A DNA stretch of 64,000 nt from Geomonas silvestris (GCF_014193515.1 NZ_BLXX01000008.1:124001-188000), one strand, 5' to 3'. Shown: positions 8,844-18,443, counted from the stretch's first letter. A program made the numbers and translations. Notes: a model not told the origin generated them from the letters alone.

Positions 8844-9758
8844 TTACCCTCCGATGTTCGTGGTACAGCCGTGATCCCTGAAGATCCGGGCGAAGTTCTC
8901 CAAGGCTTCCGGTGCGGGTGGCGTCACGCCGGTCCGCGCCTGGAGAGGCAGCTCTTTGCCGTAACGTTCCGGCTTCCCCGCCCAGGTCTCGTGGTAGGGG
9001 AGCAGCCAGACCTGGCGCACGGCGTGGCGTCCGGCCACGGCCCGGGCGAGCAGCTCCATCTCGGCCGGGTCGTCGTTGAAACCGGGGACCACCGGGATCC
9101 GGATCCAGATGTTGCGGTGCAGCGCAGCGAGGCACTCCAGGTTCTTAAGGATCTGGCGGTTGTCGACGCCGGTCCCCTCGAGGTGCCGGGCGGGATCGAT
9201 GCATTTGAGGTCGTAGAGGAAGAGATCGACCAAGGGGGCGACCTCGAGAAGCGCGTCGGGGCAGCAAAGGCCGGCGGTGTCGACGCAGGTGTGGATCTCG
9301 CGGGAGCGGAACGCGGAGAGCAGCGCCTTCAGAAAGTGCGGTTGGGAGAGCGGCTCCCCCCCGGAGAAGGTGACCCCTCCGCCGGAGTCCTCGAAGAACA
9401 TCCGGTCCCGCAGCACCTGGGAGACCACGTCCTCCACCGACATGGTGCTCCCCACCACGCTGCGCGCCCCGGTCGGGCAGGCCGTGGAGCAGTCGCCGCA
9501 CAGGACGCAGTGCTCCCGCGGCTTGAGCCCCTCGTGGCAGGAGAGCAGGCAGGCGTCGCAGGCGATGCAGTACGAGGAGGAAATGGCGATTTCGGGGTGG
9601 GGGTCCTGGCTTTCGGGGTTGTGGCACCACCAGCAGCGCGCGGGGCAGCCTTTGAGAAAAACGGTGGTCCTGATGCCCGGACCGTCATGCAGGGAATAGC
9701 GCTGCAGGTTGAACACGGTACCGGTTGCCACTGGAGTTGCCTGACTGCCGTAGACCAA
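8844..9758 (-). CDS. Glycyl radical enzyme activase (radical SAM)
   Basis: A 304-residue radical-SAM protein that installs the glycyl radical on the dehydratase encoded four bases downstream. The radical-SAM cluster motif is GCPARCWWCHN (CxxxCxxC). It is followed by an eight-cysteine ferredoxin-like insert (CIACDACLLSC, then CVLCGDCSTACP) typical of activases other than the pyruvate formate-lyase type. SGGEPLSQP is the SAM-binding GGE block. The start is uncertain: the frame begins with TTG at 9758 without a clear ribosome binding site, and a GTG about 14 codons in (before FNLQRYSLHDGPGIRTT) is possible. Confidence 0.92.
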   Translation of the reverse strand: MVYGSQATPVATGTVFNLQRYSLHDGPGIRTTVFLKGCPARCWWCHNPESQDPHPEIAISSSYCIACDACLLSCHEGLKPREHCVLCGDCSTACPTGARSVVGSTMSVEDVVSQVLRDRMFFEDSGGGVTFSGGEPLSQPHFLKALLSAFRSREIHTCVDTAGLCCPDALLEVAPLVDLFLYDLKCIDPARHLEGTGVDNRQILKNLECLAALHRNIWIRIPVVPGFNDDPAEMELLARAVAGRHAVRQVWLLPYHETWAGKPERYGKELPLQARTGVTPPAPEALENFARIFRDHGCTTNIGG

Positions 9759-9780
9759 GGGGACACCTGTCGTTGGGGAG

Positions 9781-9853
9781 GAACCGTTGCGTCGATTGAA
9801 ACCGTTGAGTGGTTGGAAACCGTTTAGCTTGTTGAGGACCGTCGAGTGGTCGG
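9781..9853. repeat. Four degenerate tandem repeats of about 18 bases
   Basis: Units begin GAACCGTTGCG (9781), GAAACCGTTGAG (9798), GAAACCGTTTAG (9816) and GGACCGTCGAG (9836), each followed by a TGGTTG- or TTGTTG-like end. They lie just upstream of the activase start. They are too short and too divergent to be a CRISPR array. Confidence 0.6.
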
Positions 9854-9950
9854 AGGAGGGGTCGTTACGACTCCCTGCCCCATTGGCGGCAGAGCCGGTG
9901 CACTTAACGACTCAACCAGGTAACGCCTCTCAACGTTGTTTCCCAGCCGT

Positions 9951-10154
9951 TTAGTAGTGCGGCGGGGGTTCTTCCTCGGAAAGCGGCCGCAATTCGGAAG
10001 CCTGCATCCCCCGCAGGTGGTCCTTTATGATCTTCACGTCCAGCATCAGCCGGTCGATGCTGTTCTGCTGTGCGGTCACCACCTCGTTGAGCTGTTCTAT
10101 GACATGCCCCTGGTGCATGATCAGCATCTCCATATCGGTCAGGCGCTGCTCCAT
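9951..10154 (-). CDS. slyX: SlyX-like coiled-coil protein
   Basis: A 67-residue protein from ATG at 10154, which has GAGGAG six bases upstream; an ATG 14 codons earlier lacks one. It is almost entirely predicted coiled coil (heptads through QRLTDMEMLIMHQGHVIEQL) and ends in PPPHY, the hallmark tail of SlyX. The cellular role of SlyX is unknown. It lies alone between the glycyl radical operon and a divergent unknown gene. Confidence 0.85.
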   Translation of the reverse strand: MEQRLTDMEMLIMHQGHVIEQLNEVVTAQQNSIDRLMLDVKIIKDHLRGMQASELRPLSEEEPPPHY

Positions 10155-10379
10155 CTGTATCTCCTCGACGCGCACCCGAACCTGGTCGGAAGGCATCTGT
10201 CACTCGGTGGAAGGTAACTGGCAACCCCGCGGGAAAACTTCGCCAACCGGGGTTCAAGGTACAAATTTTAACCTGAATCTCACCGTTAGCCAAGACAAAA
10301 AACTTCAAAAAGAGAATGCATTCTGCTAAGTTCCCAGTACCGGTACCTATGAGAGATCGGGACAGGAGGAAGCACAGCA

Positions 10380-11048
10380 ATGCCTGATACGCCTAAGTCG
10401 AGTGGCGAGCGCCACATCGAGCAGATCATGGAACAACTCGAGCCGGGCTCGGACCGCTATGTCGTCCTGGACAAGGCCAAACAGTTCAAGTCGTCCTGGG
10501 TTGAACTGGGCGAGAAGCTCTTGCAGGTGAACAACAAGGGACACTTCCGGGAGTGGGGTTATGGGAGCTTCGAGGAGTACTGCGTGCAGGAGATCCGCAT
10601 CAAGCGGGGGACGGCCGAGAAGCTCACCATGGCCTACCGCTTCATGGAGAAGGAGGAACCGCAGCTTTTGGCGCCGCGCCAGGAACTGAAGCCGCTCCCC
10701 GACTACCGCTCGGTCGACCTCCTGCGCCAGGCCAAGGAGGAGAAGGGGTTCTCCGACGAGGAGTACGGCGAGCTCAGAAAGAGCATCGTCGAGGAGGAGC
10801 GCAGCCACCCGACCGTCCTGAAGAAGTTCAAGGAAGTGGCGGCCCTGCGCGAGGAGCCGAACCCGCTCGCCCCCCTGAAGGCGACGCTTTCGGCGGCGCG
10901 CCGCCTGGAGTCGTCGCTGCGCTCGCTCGACGAGGTCCCCGCGGGGTTCCTCCCCCAGCTTTCCGAACTGATCACCCACCTGGAAAACCAGGTGGAGGCC
11001 GCAGGGAGCGACCCGCAGGGCGAAGCGGGGAATCTTAGGGAGATCTAG
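10380..11048 (+). CDS. Conserved helical protein of unknown function
   Basis: A 222-residue soluble, charged protein, which I do not recognise. GGAGGAAG precedes the ATG. Residues of about 35-90 (LGEKLLQVNNKGHFREWGY, then SFEEYCVQEIRIKRG) read like a helix-turn-helix or helical bundle segment. Such segments also occur in some phage or plasmid proteins. The C-terminal half is Glu/Lys/Leu-rich and probably coiled. There is no signal peptide or membrane segment. It is flanked by slyX (divergent) and a TSUP transporter (convergent) and has no clear operon partner. Confidence 0.7.
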   Translation: MPDTPKSSGERHIEQIMEQLEPGSDRYVVLDKAKQFKSSWVELGEKLLQVNNKGHFREWGYGSFEEYCVQEIRIKRGTAEKLTMAYRFMEKEEPQLLAPRQELKPLPDYRSVDLLRQAKEEKGFSDEEYGELRKSIVEEERSHPTVLKKFKEVAALREEPNPLAPLKATLSAARRLESSLRSLDEVPAGFLPQLSELITHLENQVEAAGSDPQGEAGNLREI

Positions 11049-11167
11049 CCAGGTTGCTTAAGGCGAATCCCCCCTGTCCCCCCCTTTTGCAAAGTGGGGA
11101 ACGTGTGGCCAGCCGCAGCGCTTCGTGGAATGGTGCCCTGACCTTCCCGGGAACTCCCGGAAGAACA

Positions 11168-11202
11168 CAAAAAAGGGGCGAGTCACTGGACTCGCCCCTT
11201 TT
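11168..11202 (-). terminator. Rho-independent terminator of the TSUP transporter gene
   Basis: A 14-bp perfect stem (AAAAGGGGCGAGTC/GACTCGCCCCTTTT) with a 4-base loop, followed on the minus strand by a T-run. It lies 10 bases past the stop codon. Confidence 0.92.
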
Positions 11203-11211
11203 GGTTACGCC

Positions 11212-11991
11212 TTACTTGTAGTTGTCGTAGAAGAGCTTGGCCGTCACCGCCAGGACCGAGCAGATGAAGACCGGCCGCACGAAGCTGGTCCCCTTCTTGA
11301 TCACCAGGCGCGCCCCGACCCGGGCCCCCACCGCCTGCCCTGCCCCCATCACCAGACCCGCCCACAAAAGCACGTGCCCGCCCCACACGAACACCACCAG
11401 CGACACGATGTTGCTGACGAAGTTGAAGAGCTTGGTATAACCGGTCCCCTTGCGCATGTCGAAGCCGAGCCCCAGCATGATCGAGATCACCCAGAAGGAA
11501 CCGGTACCCGGCCCGAGGAAGCCGTCGTAGAAGCCGAGCGTGAGCCCCGCCAGGAAGTAAAACCAGCGGCGCGGCAGGCGCGGGTGCACCTCCTCGGCCC
11601 CAAGCCTCGGGGTGAAGATGGTGTAGCAGAGGATGGCGAGGAGCAGAAAGGGGATGAACTTCTTCAAGAAGCCGGGATCGATCTGCTGCACCGTGTAGGA
11701 GCCGAGGATCGCGCCGAGCGTGGTCCAGAGCACGCCGGGACGGGCATCCCTGAGGTTCACGGTCCCCGCCTTGACGAAGTGGAACATGGCGCTCGCCGAG
11801 CCGAAACTGGCCTGGAGCTTGTTGGTACCCAGGGCGTACTGGGGGGGCACCCCGAGCCCCAAAAGGACCGGGATGGTGATGAGGCCGCCACCGCCGGCGA
11901 TGGAATCGATGAGTCCGGCGACCGCACCGGTGACAAAGAGAATGGGGAAAAGGGACGGGGCAATGGCTACTGCAGAAGAAGCAAACGTCAT
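11212..11991 (-). CDS. TSUP-family (TauE/SafE) anion transporter
   Basis: A 259-residue integral membrane protein from ATG at 11991 (AAGGAAG seven bases upstream; a longer frame begins at 12033). Seven or eight hydrophobic helices are visible. The two family repeats show as GLIDSIAGGGGLITIPVLL in the first half and GFYDGFLGPGTGSFW in the second. The family exports or imports sulfur oxyanions or organosulfonates, and the substrate cannot be told from sequence. The gene stands alone with its own terminator. Confidence 0.92.
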   Translation of the reverse strand: MTFASSAVAIAPSLFPILFVTGAVAGLIDSIAGGGGLITIPVLLGLGVPPQYALGTNKLQASFGSASAMFHFVKAGTVNLRDARPGVLWTTLGAILGSYTVQQIDPGFLKKFIPFLLLAILCYTIFTPRLGAEEVHPRLPRRWFYFLAGLTLGFYDGFLGPGTGSFWVISIMLGLGFDMRKGTGYTKLFNFVSNIVSLVVFVWGGHVLLWAGLVMGAGQAVGARVGARLVIKKGTSFVRPVFICSVLAVTAKLFYDNYK

Positions 11992-12068
11992 GGCACTTCC
12001 TTGTACGTGGTACCGCCAGCAGGTGCGCCGCACCGGGCGGCAGGTAGTTGATTGTGGCGGGCGTTGCG

Positions 12069-12102
12069 AAAAAAAGAATCCCCCTGAAGGCCAGGGGGAT
12101 TC
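12069..12102 (-). terminator. Rho-independent terminator after gmhB
   Basis: An 11-bp stem (GAATCCCCCTG/CAGGGGGATTC) with a 5-base loop, then eight or nine T residues on the minus strand. It ends the gmhA-gmhB transcript. Confidence 0.9.
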
Positions 12103-12130
12103 CGGTTCCGGTCTGCTGCCTGAAAACGTG

Positions 12131-12715
12131 TCAGTCGAGGCTGTCGGAGCCCTGCCGGTCGAGTTTCAAGATAGCCTCCGCCGCAGCCTGCAGGTCCGGG
12201 AAGACCGCTACCCCCTCGGGGAGTTTCGCCACCTCGTGGTTTCCGTAGCCGGTCAGCACCAGCATCGGCGTGCACCCGGCGGCGATGCCGGCCTCGATGT
12301 CGCCCAGCTTGTCGCCGATCATGAAGGAGGCGGCGAGGTCGATGTCCAGATCTTCGGCCGCCTGTTGCAGCATGCCGGGGAGCGGCTTTCGGCAGCCGCA
12401 GTCGGTGCGGTTGTCACCGGTGCCGTGCTCCGGGTGGTGCGGGCAGAAGTAGCAGGCGTCCAGCGAGGCGCCGAAGCTGGCGAGGTCCCGGTGCATGTGC
12501 TCGTGGATGTCCGCAAGGGCGGCCTCGTCGTAGTAGCCGCGGGCGATCCCCGACTGGTTGGTCACCACCACCAAAAGGTATCCCGCGTCCTTGAGACACT
12601 TCAGGGCCCAGGGGACCCCCGGGATCAACTGAAAATCTGCTGCCTGGCTTAGATACTCGACCTCGACGTTGATGGTACCGTCCCGATCCAGAAAAACCGC
12701 CCTGTGCTTTCCCAT
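12131..12715 (-). CDS. gmhB: D-glycero-beta-D-manno-heptose-1,7-bisphosphate 7-phosphatase
   Basis: A 194-residue HAD-superfamily phosphatase. The catalytic motif is FLDRDGTIN (D10 nucleophile, D12 acid), with VVTNQSGI as motif II and MIGDKLGDIEAG as the C-terminal Asp motif. The zinc-binding loop typical of GmhB is present: a Cys in CYFCPHHPEHG, then CGCRKP. It removes the C7 phosphate in ADP-heptose synthesis for LPS inner core. gmhA lies 78 bases upstream on the same strand, so this is a heptose pathway pair. Confidence 0.95.
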   Translation of the reverse strand: MGKHRAVFLDRDGTINVEVEYLSQAADFQLIPGVPWALKCLKDAGYLLVVVTNQSGIARGYYDEAALADIHEHMHRDLASFGASLDACYFCPHHPEHGTGDNRTDCGCRKPLPGMLQQAAEDLDIDLAASFMIGDKLGDIEAGIAAGCTPMLVLTGYGNHEVAKLPEGVAVFPDLQAAAEAILKLDRQGSDSLD

Positions 12716-12793
12716 CAGAAACCTGCTCGCCTTGAATCCGTCCGCAAGGCCGGTTGTGCCGGCGTGCCGGCAGTTGTCGGACCGCGCTACCCG

Positions 12794-13366
12794 CTACGTT
12801 GCGAAGAGCCGGCGCTCCACCAGGTCGCAGAGGATGTGAATGATGGTGATGTGACCTTCCTGGATGCGCGGCGTATCGTTGCTCGGCACGACGAGCGAGA
12901 GCTCGGCTACCCCCTTGATGCTGCCGCCGTCCTTGCCCAGAAGCGCAATGGTGCGGCAGCCGCGCTGGGCGGCGCACTCCAGCGCCAATTGGATGTTGGG
13001 CGAGTTGCCGCTGGTGGAGATGCCGAAGACCAGGTCACCGGCTTGGGCGTGCGCCTCCACCTGGCGCGAGAAGACCCGGTCGAAACCGTAGTCGTTGCCG
13101 ATGGCGGTGAGGGCCGAGGTGTCGGTCGAGAGTGCGATGGCCGGCAGCGCGCTCCGCTCCAGTTTGAAGCGCCCCACCATCTCGGCGGCGAAGTGCTGCG
13201 CGTCGGCAGCCGAGCCGCCGTTACCCATTACCAGCAGTTTCTTCCCGGCGCGAAAGCCGGCGCAGAGGATTTCCACCACCTCTTCGATCGTGGGCGTGAG
13301 ATCCCGCTCGATGGCGGCCATGACCTCGCAATGCCTCTGCAGCTGTATCCGGATTTCCTCTTTCAC
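12794..13366 (-). CDS. gmhA: Phosphoheptose isomerase
   Basis: A 190-residue SIS-domain protein that turns sedoheptulose 7-phosphate into D-glycero-D-manno-heptose 7-phosphate, the first step of ADP-heptose synthesis. The phospho-sugar loop is LVMGNGGSAADAQHFAAE and the second loop is FGISTSGNSPN. The late active-site region is QEGHITIIHILCDLVE, containing the conserved Glu and His. It lies upstream of gmhB and downstream of a GT2-like gene, all on the minus strand, suggesting one LPS-core transcription unit. Confidence 0.95.
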   Translation of the reverse strand: MKEEIRIQLQRHCEVMAAIERDLTPTIEEVVEILCAGFRAGKKLLVMGNGGSAADAQHFAAEMVGRFKLERSALPAIALSTDTSALTAIGNDYGFDRVFSRQVEAHAQAGDLVFGISTSGNSPNIQLALECAAQRGCRTIALLGKDGGSIKGVAELSLVVPSNDTPRIQEGHITIIHILCDLVERRLFAT

Positions 13367-13426
13367 CCTGCCTCCTGCCCGGACCGCCGGTCCCGTGCGT
13401 CTTACGTTGTACTTATGTCCCTCGGT

Positions 13427-14443
13427 CTACAGGTACCCTACCCTGATCCGTTCCGAGAGTTCCGTGAAGGGGAGATAGGCGACGTCCCAAGGGAAAGGGA
13501 TCCCGTCCACGGCGGCTACGGCCCGTATCCCGGGGTGCTCCACGGTGAGGTGTTCGTAGACCTTGCGCCTTCCCGATTCGGTGGAGAGCAAGGGGAGCCC
13601 GACCAGCCTGATGTTCTCGTGGACGTAGCCGAAGCCTTCCTGCTTGGCGGCCTTGTAGAGCGCCGCGGGAAGCAGGACGAAATAGCTGTCGCCGTGGCGC
13701 GCCCCCTTCAGGAGCCAGTCGAACTTCTGGCGCAACAGGGTTAGATCCACCCCCTTCGGAACGTGCAGCACGTAGCTCTGTCCCTCGCCCCAGCGCTCCC
13801 TGAAGACCTCCTGGCTGTGGTGCAGGATCTCCTCCCGGCGCCGCTCGGAGCCGAGTTGCACCTCTTCCTTGCAGGCCACCGCGGGTCCCGGAACCAGCCA
13901 GGTGTAGTACCCCTTGGCGCAGGCCCGCCGGGTGAAGTCCTTGAGGCACCAGGCCGCGCCGTCCAGCGTCTCGTCGAAGCCGCCGATCTCCTGGAAGAGC
14001 TCCCGCCTGATCACCAGTGCCGAGAAGTTCCCCGAGGCGATCTCCAGGGGCGTTTCGTACTCCGCGGCCGGCGGGGAGTGCTGCGGCACCAGGATCCCGG
14101 CGTCCTGGTGCGCCGCGGCGAAGGCCAAAAGCGGCTCGAGCCACCCCGCGCTTACCAGCGAGGTGCTCTTCAAAAGCGCGATGTACGGCGCCTCGGAGCG
14201 CTCCAGGCCGCGGTTGGCCGCGCGCACGAAGCCTATGTTGCTGTCGTCGCGCATCAGCAGGGCACGCTCGTCCAGACCGTCGGCGATCTCCTGCAGCAGG
14301 CGCTCGGTCTCCCGCTCGCTGCCGCAGTCCATCATGACGAAGCGGGCGTCCTGCGTGTAGTTGATCAGGTTGACCAGACAGTTTCGGGTATCGGCGGGCT
14401 TGTTCCAGACCGGGATAACTATGTCTATCGTGGCAACTGGCAT
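13427..14443 (-). CDS. GT2-like glycosyltransferase with altered DXD region
   Basis: A 338-residue protein with the GT-A fold pattern of family 2: IDIVIPVWNKPADTR at the N-terminus, RDDSNIGFVRAANRGLE around residues 65-82, and GGFDE near 160. Where family members usually read LLNxDT (metal and nucleotide sugar binding) this one reads LLKSTS (residues 91-95). The acceptor-side ED motif is also unusual (AWCLKDF). Residues of about 230-338 form an extra domain I do not recognise. The location beside gmhA/gmhB suggests LPS assembly, but activity is in doubt. Confidence 0.8.
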   Translation of the reverse strand: MPVATIDIVIPVWNKPADTRNCLVNLINYTQDARFVMMDCGSERETERLLQEIADGLDERALLMRDDSNIGFVRAANRGLERSEAPYIALLKSTSLVSAGWLEPLLAFAAAHQDAGILVPQHSPPAAEYETPLEIASGNFSALVIRRELFQEIGGFDETLDGAAWCLKDFTRRACAKGYYTWLVPGPAVACKEEVQLGSERRREEILHHSQEVFRERWGEGQSYVLHVPKGVDLTLLRQKFDWLLKGARHGDSYFVLLPAALYKAAKQEGFGYVHENIRLVGLPLLSTESGRRKVYEHLTVEHPGIRAVAAVDGIPFPWDVAYLPFTELSERIRVGYL

Positions 14444-14480
14444 GATGGGTCCTCAGAGTGCCAAAACCGGTAGGAAAACG

Positions 14481-14517
14481 AAAAGAAAGGACACCTGCCG
14501 AAAAGGCAAGGTGTCCT
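14481..14517 (-). terminator. Rho-independent terminator after mreB
   Basis: The AGGACACCTGCC and GGCAAGGTGTCCT arms pair with one bulge, followed on the minus strand by a T-rich tract. It lies between the mreB stop and the glycosyltransferase start. Confidence 0.85.
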
Positions 14518-14556
14518 CAGCCGTATCAAGGTAAAGACCGGGCTTGGCGGGTTTCA

Positions 14557-14587
14557 CTCAACCCCAACCTTAACCTCAACCTGCCTT

Positions 14588-14588
<1 letters not shown>
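14557..14588. repeat. Hexamer-based repeat (minus-strand GGTTGA/GGTTAA units)
   Basis: The plus strand reads CTCAACCCCAACCTTAACC then TCAACCTGCC. This is a run of six-base units that abuts the mreB stop codon. Very similar runs occur at 50216-50253 and 60453-60495. Confidence 0.65.
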
Positions 14589-15649
<1,061 letters not shown>

Positions 15650-15680
15650 TCATCCGGACCCTCGGCCCGATAAAGGACGA

Positions 15681-15709
15681 AATATAGCAAAAACTCCGCA
15701 CCCTTGCAA
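15681..15709 (-). promoter_or_regulatory. Sigma-70 promoter for mreB
   Basis: Minus strand: TTGCAA, 17-base spacer, TATATT. It lies about 50 bases upstream of the mreB start. Confidence 0.75.
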
Positions 15710-15775
15710 CAAAGAAAACCCGGTCTTACGCGAAGAGTCCTACAGGCGTCGTACGCGCCTAACCTCAATCTTCTC

Positions 15776-15804
15776 TTGCTTTTACCGATCACTTCCCTTA
15801 TTAT
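15776..15804 (+). promoter_or_regulatory. Sigma-70 promoter for the PpiD-like gene
   Basis: TTGCTT, 17-base spacer, TATTAT, about 60 bases upstream of the ATG at 15864. Confidence 0.7.
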
Positions 15805-15863
15805 TCGCAACTATTCTTTAATGGTCCCGTCCATACTTTTTGGTACAAAGGAGTCGAACTGCA

Positions 15864-17441
15864 ATGCTGGGAATAATGAGGAAGTATCAACAGTCCATCT
15901 TGATCAAATTGGTCTTCGGTATCATCGTGCTCTCCTTCATCGGCACGATTTTCCTGGTATGGGGCCGAGGCAGTGACAAGGCGGGCGGCCCGACCGGCTA
16001 TGCAGCAAAGGTCGACGGCACCAAGATCAGTCTCGACGATTTCCAGAGGAGCTACTACCGCACCCGCGGCATCTACGAGCAGATCTACGGCCGCTCCCTC
16101 TCCCCCGAGCTGGAAAAGACCATGGGGATCAAGAAGATGACCATCGACGGCCTGATCGATGCCGTCCTGGTCCGCAAGGCAGCCAAGGAGATGGGGATCA
16201 AGGTCTCCAAGGATGAAGTGGCCGCCGAGATCGCCAAGGTCCCGGCCTTCCAGAAAAACGGCGCCTTCGACTTCCAGCAGTACCAGCAGACCCTGAAGAT
16301 GAACCGGATGACCCCGGAGCAGTTCGAGGACGCGCAGCAGGAAGAGCTGCTGGTCCAAAAAACCCGCAACAAGATCAAAGACCAGGCGACGGTCTCCGAC
16401 CAGGAGATCCTCCAGGCCTTCAAAAAGCAAAACGACAAGATCGACCTGCAGTACGTCTCCTTCTCCCCCGCCGAGGTGAAGGGCGAGGTGAAGCTTTCCG
16501 ACAAGGACCTCGAGAGCTACCTGCAGGACCACCAGGCCGAGTTCAAGGCCCCGGAGCAGGTGGCCATCGCCTACGCCGTGGTCTCCCCCGCCCAGTTCGC
16601 CGCCAAGGCGAGCGTAACGCCGGAAGAGGCGCAGAACTTCTACCAGAAGAACATCGATCGCTACCAGGGCAAAGGTGGTATACTCCCGTTTGCCGAGGTG
16701 AAGGACCAGGTGACCGCCGACGCCGTCAAGGCCAAGGCCGCCAAGGAGGCCTATGAGAAGGCCGCCGACGCCGCCAACAAGTTCCGCACCCAGGGCGACC
16801 TGGATGCTGCCGCCGCCGCGCTGGGCGCCAAGGTCGAGAAGACCGGACTCTTCACCCTGCAGGCTCCCCCGGCACAGCTCTCCGGCGAAAAGGAGCTGGT
16901 GACCCGTGCCTTTGCCCTGAAGCTGAACGAACTGGGTAGCCCCATCGAAACCCCGAAAGGGATTTACCTGGTGAAGGTGACCGAGCGTAAGCCCGCCCAG
17001 GTCCCGCCGCTGGCCCAGATCAAGGGGGCCGTCGAGCAGAAGGCACGCGACGCCAAGGCCGCTGACCTTGCCAAGAAGAAGGCCGAGGATGCCCTGGCCC
17101 AGCTCGCCAAGGGTGGTGCGAACCTGAAGGCGACCGGCAGCTTCGGCTACGCGGCGACCGGTGTCATCCCGAACCTCGGGACCTCGCCGGAACTCATGGA
17201 CGCCGCCTTCACCCTGACCAACGCCGCACCGGTCGCCAAGCAGCCCATCAAGATCGGTGACCGCTGGTACGCCGTGAAGCTCAAGTCCCGCACCGAGGCC
17301 CCGACCACGGACCTCGCCCGGCAGTCCGGTACCATCAAGCAGAGCCTGCTGCCGAAAAAACAGCAGGAGGCGCTGGACACCTGGCTCAAGGGGCTCAGGT
17401 CCAAGGCGAAGATCGAGATCAACCCGTCGATCGTCGACTAG
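15864..17441 (+). CDS. PpiD-like membrane-anchored chaperone without visible parvulin domain
   Basis: About 525 residues from ATG at 15864 (AAAGGAG upstream; an in-frame ATG at 15840 lacks one). A cytoplasmic MRKYQQ stretch leads into one membrane helix (VLSFIGTIFLVWG), then a SurA_N-type helical domain with SLDDFQRSYYRTRG, as in PpiD/SurA periplasmic foldases. After YQKNIDRYQ the sequence passes straight to GGILPFAEVKDQV. The parvulin signatures (HIL, GGDLG, FG-HII) that should lie between these blocks are absent. The rest is Ala/Lys-rich and helical. I infer a periplasmic holdase for outer-membrane or secreted proteins without prolyl isomerase activity. Confidence 0.85.
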   Translation: MLGIMRKYQQSILIKLVFGIIVLSFIGTIFLVWGRGSDKAGGPTGYAAKVDGTKISLDDFQRSYYRTRGIYEQIYGRSLSPELEKTMGIKKMTIDGLIDAVLVRKAAKEMGIKVSKDEVAAEIAKVPAFQKNGAFDFQQYQQTLKMNRMTPEQFEDAQQEELLVQKTRNKIKDQATVSDQEILQAFKKQNDKIDLQYVSFSPAEVKGEVKLSDKDLESYLQDHQAEFKAPEQVAIAYAVVSPAQFAAKASVTPEEAQNFYQKNIDRYQGKGGILPFAEVKDQVTADAVKAKAAKEAYEKAADAANKFRTQGDLDAAAAALGAKVEKTGLFTLQAPPAQLSGEKELVTRAFALKLNELGSPIETPKGIYLVKVTERKPAQVPPLAQIKGAVEQKARDAKAADLAKKKAEDALAQLAKGGANLKATGSFGYAATGVIPNLGTSPELMDAAFTLTNAAPVAKQPIKIGDRWYAVKLKSRTEAPTTDLARQSGTIKQSLLPKKQQEALDTWLKGLRSKAKIEINPSIVD

Positions 17442-17552
17442 CCCTCACCTGTCGGACCACGAAAAATCGCACGTCACAGCAAGGTGGAGGATGCCCCGGC
17501 ATCCTTCACCTTTCACTTTTAGGCCCACGATGGACGCAAAAGGAGACACAGC

Positions 17553-18443
17553 ATGACGACACCGGTACTGAACACCGATTTTCCCGGCCTGAAACTCGCC
17601 GCACGCGGCAAGGTGCGCGACATCTACGACCTGGGCGAGCAGCTGCTCATCGTCACCACGGACCGGATTTCCGCCTTCGACGTCATCATGAACGAGGGGA
17701 TCCCCAACAAGGGGTATGTGCTCACCCAGATCTCAGCCTTCTGGTTCCGCCAGATGGAAGGGATCATCAAGAACCACATCATCTCCACCGAGGTGAAGGA
17801 CTTCCCGGCCGAGTGCCAGCCCTACGCCGACGTCCTGGCCGGGCGCTCCATGCTGGTCAAGAAGGCCCAGCCTTTGGCAGCGGAGTGCATCGTGCGCGGC
17901 TACATCTCCGGCTCGGGGTGGAAGGACTACCAAAAGACCGGCGCCATCTGCGGCATCCAGCTCCCGGCAGGGCTCAAGGAGTCCGACCGCCTCCCCGAAC
18001 CGATCTTCACCCCCTCCACCAAGGCGGAGCTTGGCACCCACGACGAGAACATCTCCTTCGAGCAGATGTGCGCGATCTGCGGCAAGGAGATCTCCGAGAA
18101 GGTGCGCGCGGTAACCCTCGACATCTACAAGAGGGCCCGCGACATCGCCGACGCCAAGGGGATCATCATCGCCGACACCAAGTTCGAGTACGGCATCTAC
18201 GAGGGTGAGCTCATCATCATCGACGAGTGCATGACCCCGGACTCCAGCCGCTTCTGGCCCAAGGAGAGCTACCAGCCGGGAGGCCCGCAGCCCTCCTTCG
18301 ACAAGCAGTTCCTGCGCGACTACCTGGAGACCCTGGACTGGGACAAGACCGCTCCGGCCCCGCCGCTTCCCGCCGAGATCGTCCAGAAGACCGGCGAGAA
18401 GTACATGGAAGCCCTGGTCAAGCTGACCGGAAAAGGGATCTAA
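17553..18443 (+). CDS. purC: Phosphoribosylaminoimidazole-succinocarboxamide synthase
   Basis: A 296-residue enzyme joining aspartate to CAIR in purine synthesis. Signature regions are [13 protein letters not shown] at the N-terminus, [36 protein letters not shown] and [20 protein letters not shown], ending with [20 protein letters not shown] precedes the ATG and a strong terminator follows. No other pur genes are adjacent. Confidence 0.98.
   Translation: MTTPVLNTDFPGLKLAARGKVRDIYDLGEQLLIVTTDRISAFDVIMNEGIPNKGYVLTQISAFWFRQMEGIIKNHIISTEVKDFPAECQPYADVLAGRSMLVKKAQPLAAECIVRGYISGSGWKDYQKTGAICGIQLPAGLKESDRLPEPIFTPSTKAELGTHDENISFEQMCAICGKEISEKVRAVTLDIYKRARDIADAKGIIIADTKFEYGIYEGELIIIDECMTPDSSRFWPKESYQPGGPQPSFDKQFLRDYLETLDWDKTAPAPPLPAEIVQKTGEKYMEALVKLTGKGI

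Noticed and set aside
9781-9853. CRISPR array
   Set aside because: Only four diverged 18-base units with no spacers of constant size and no cas genes nearby.
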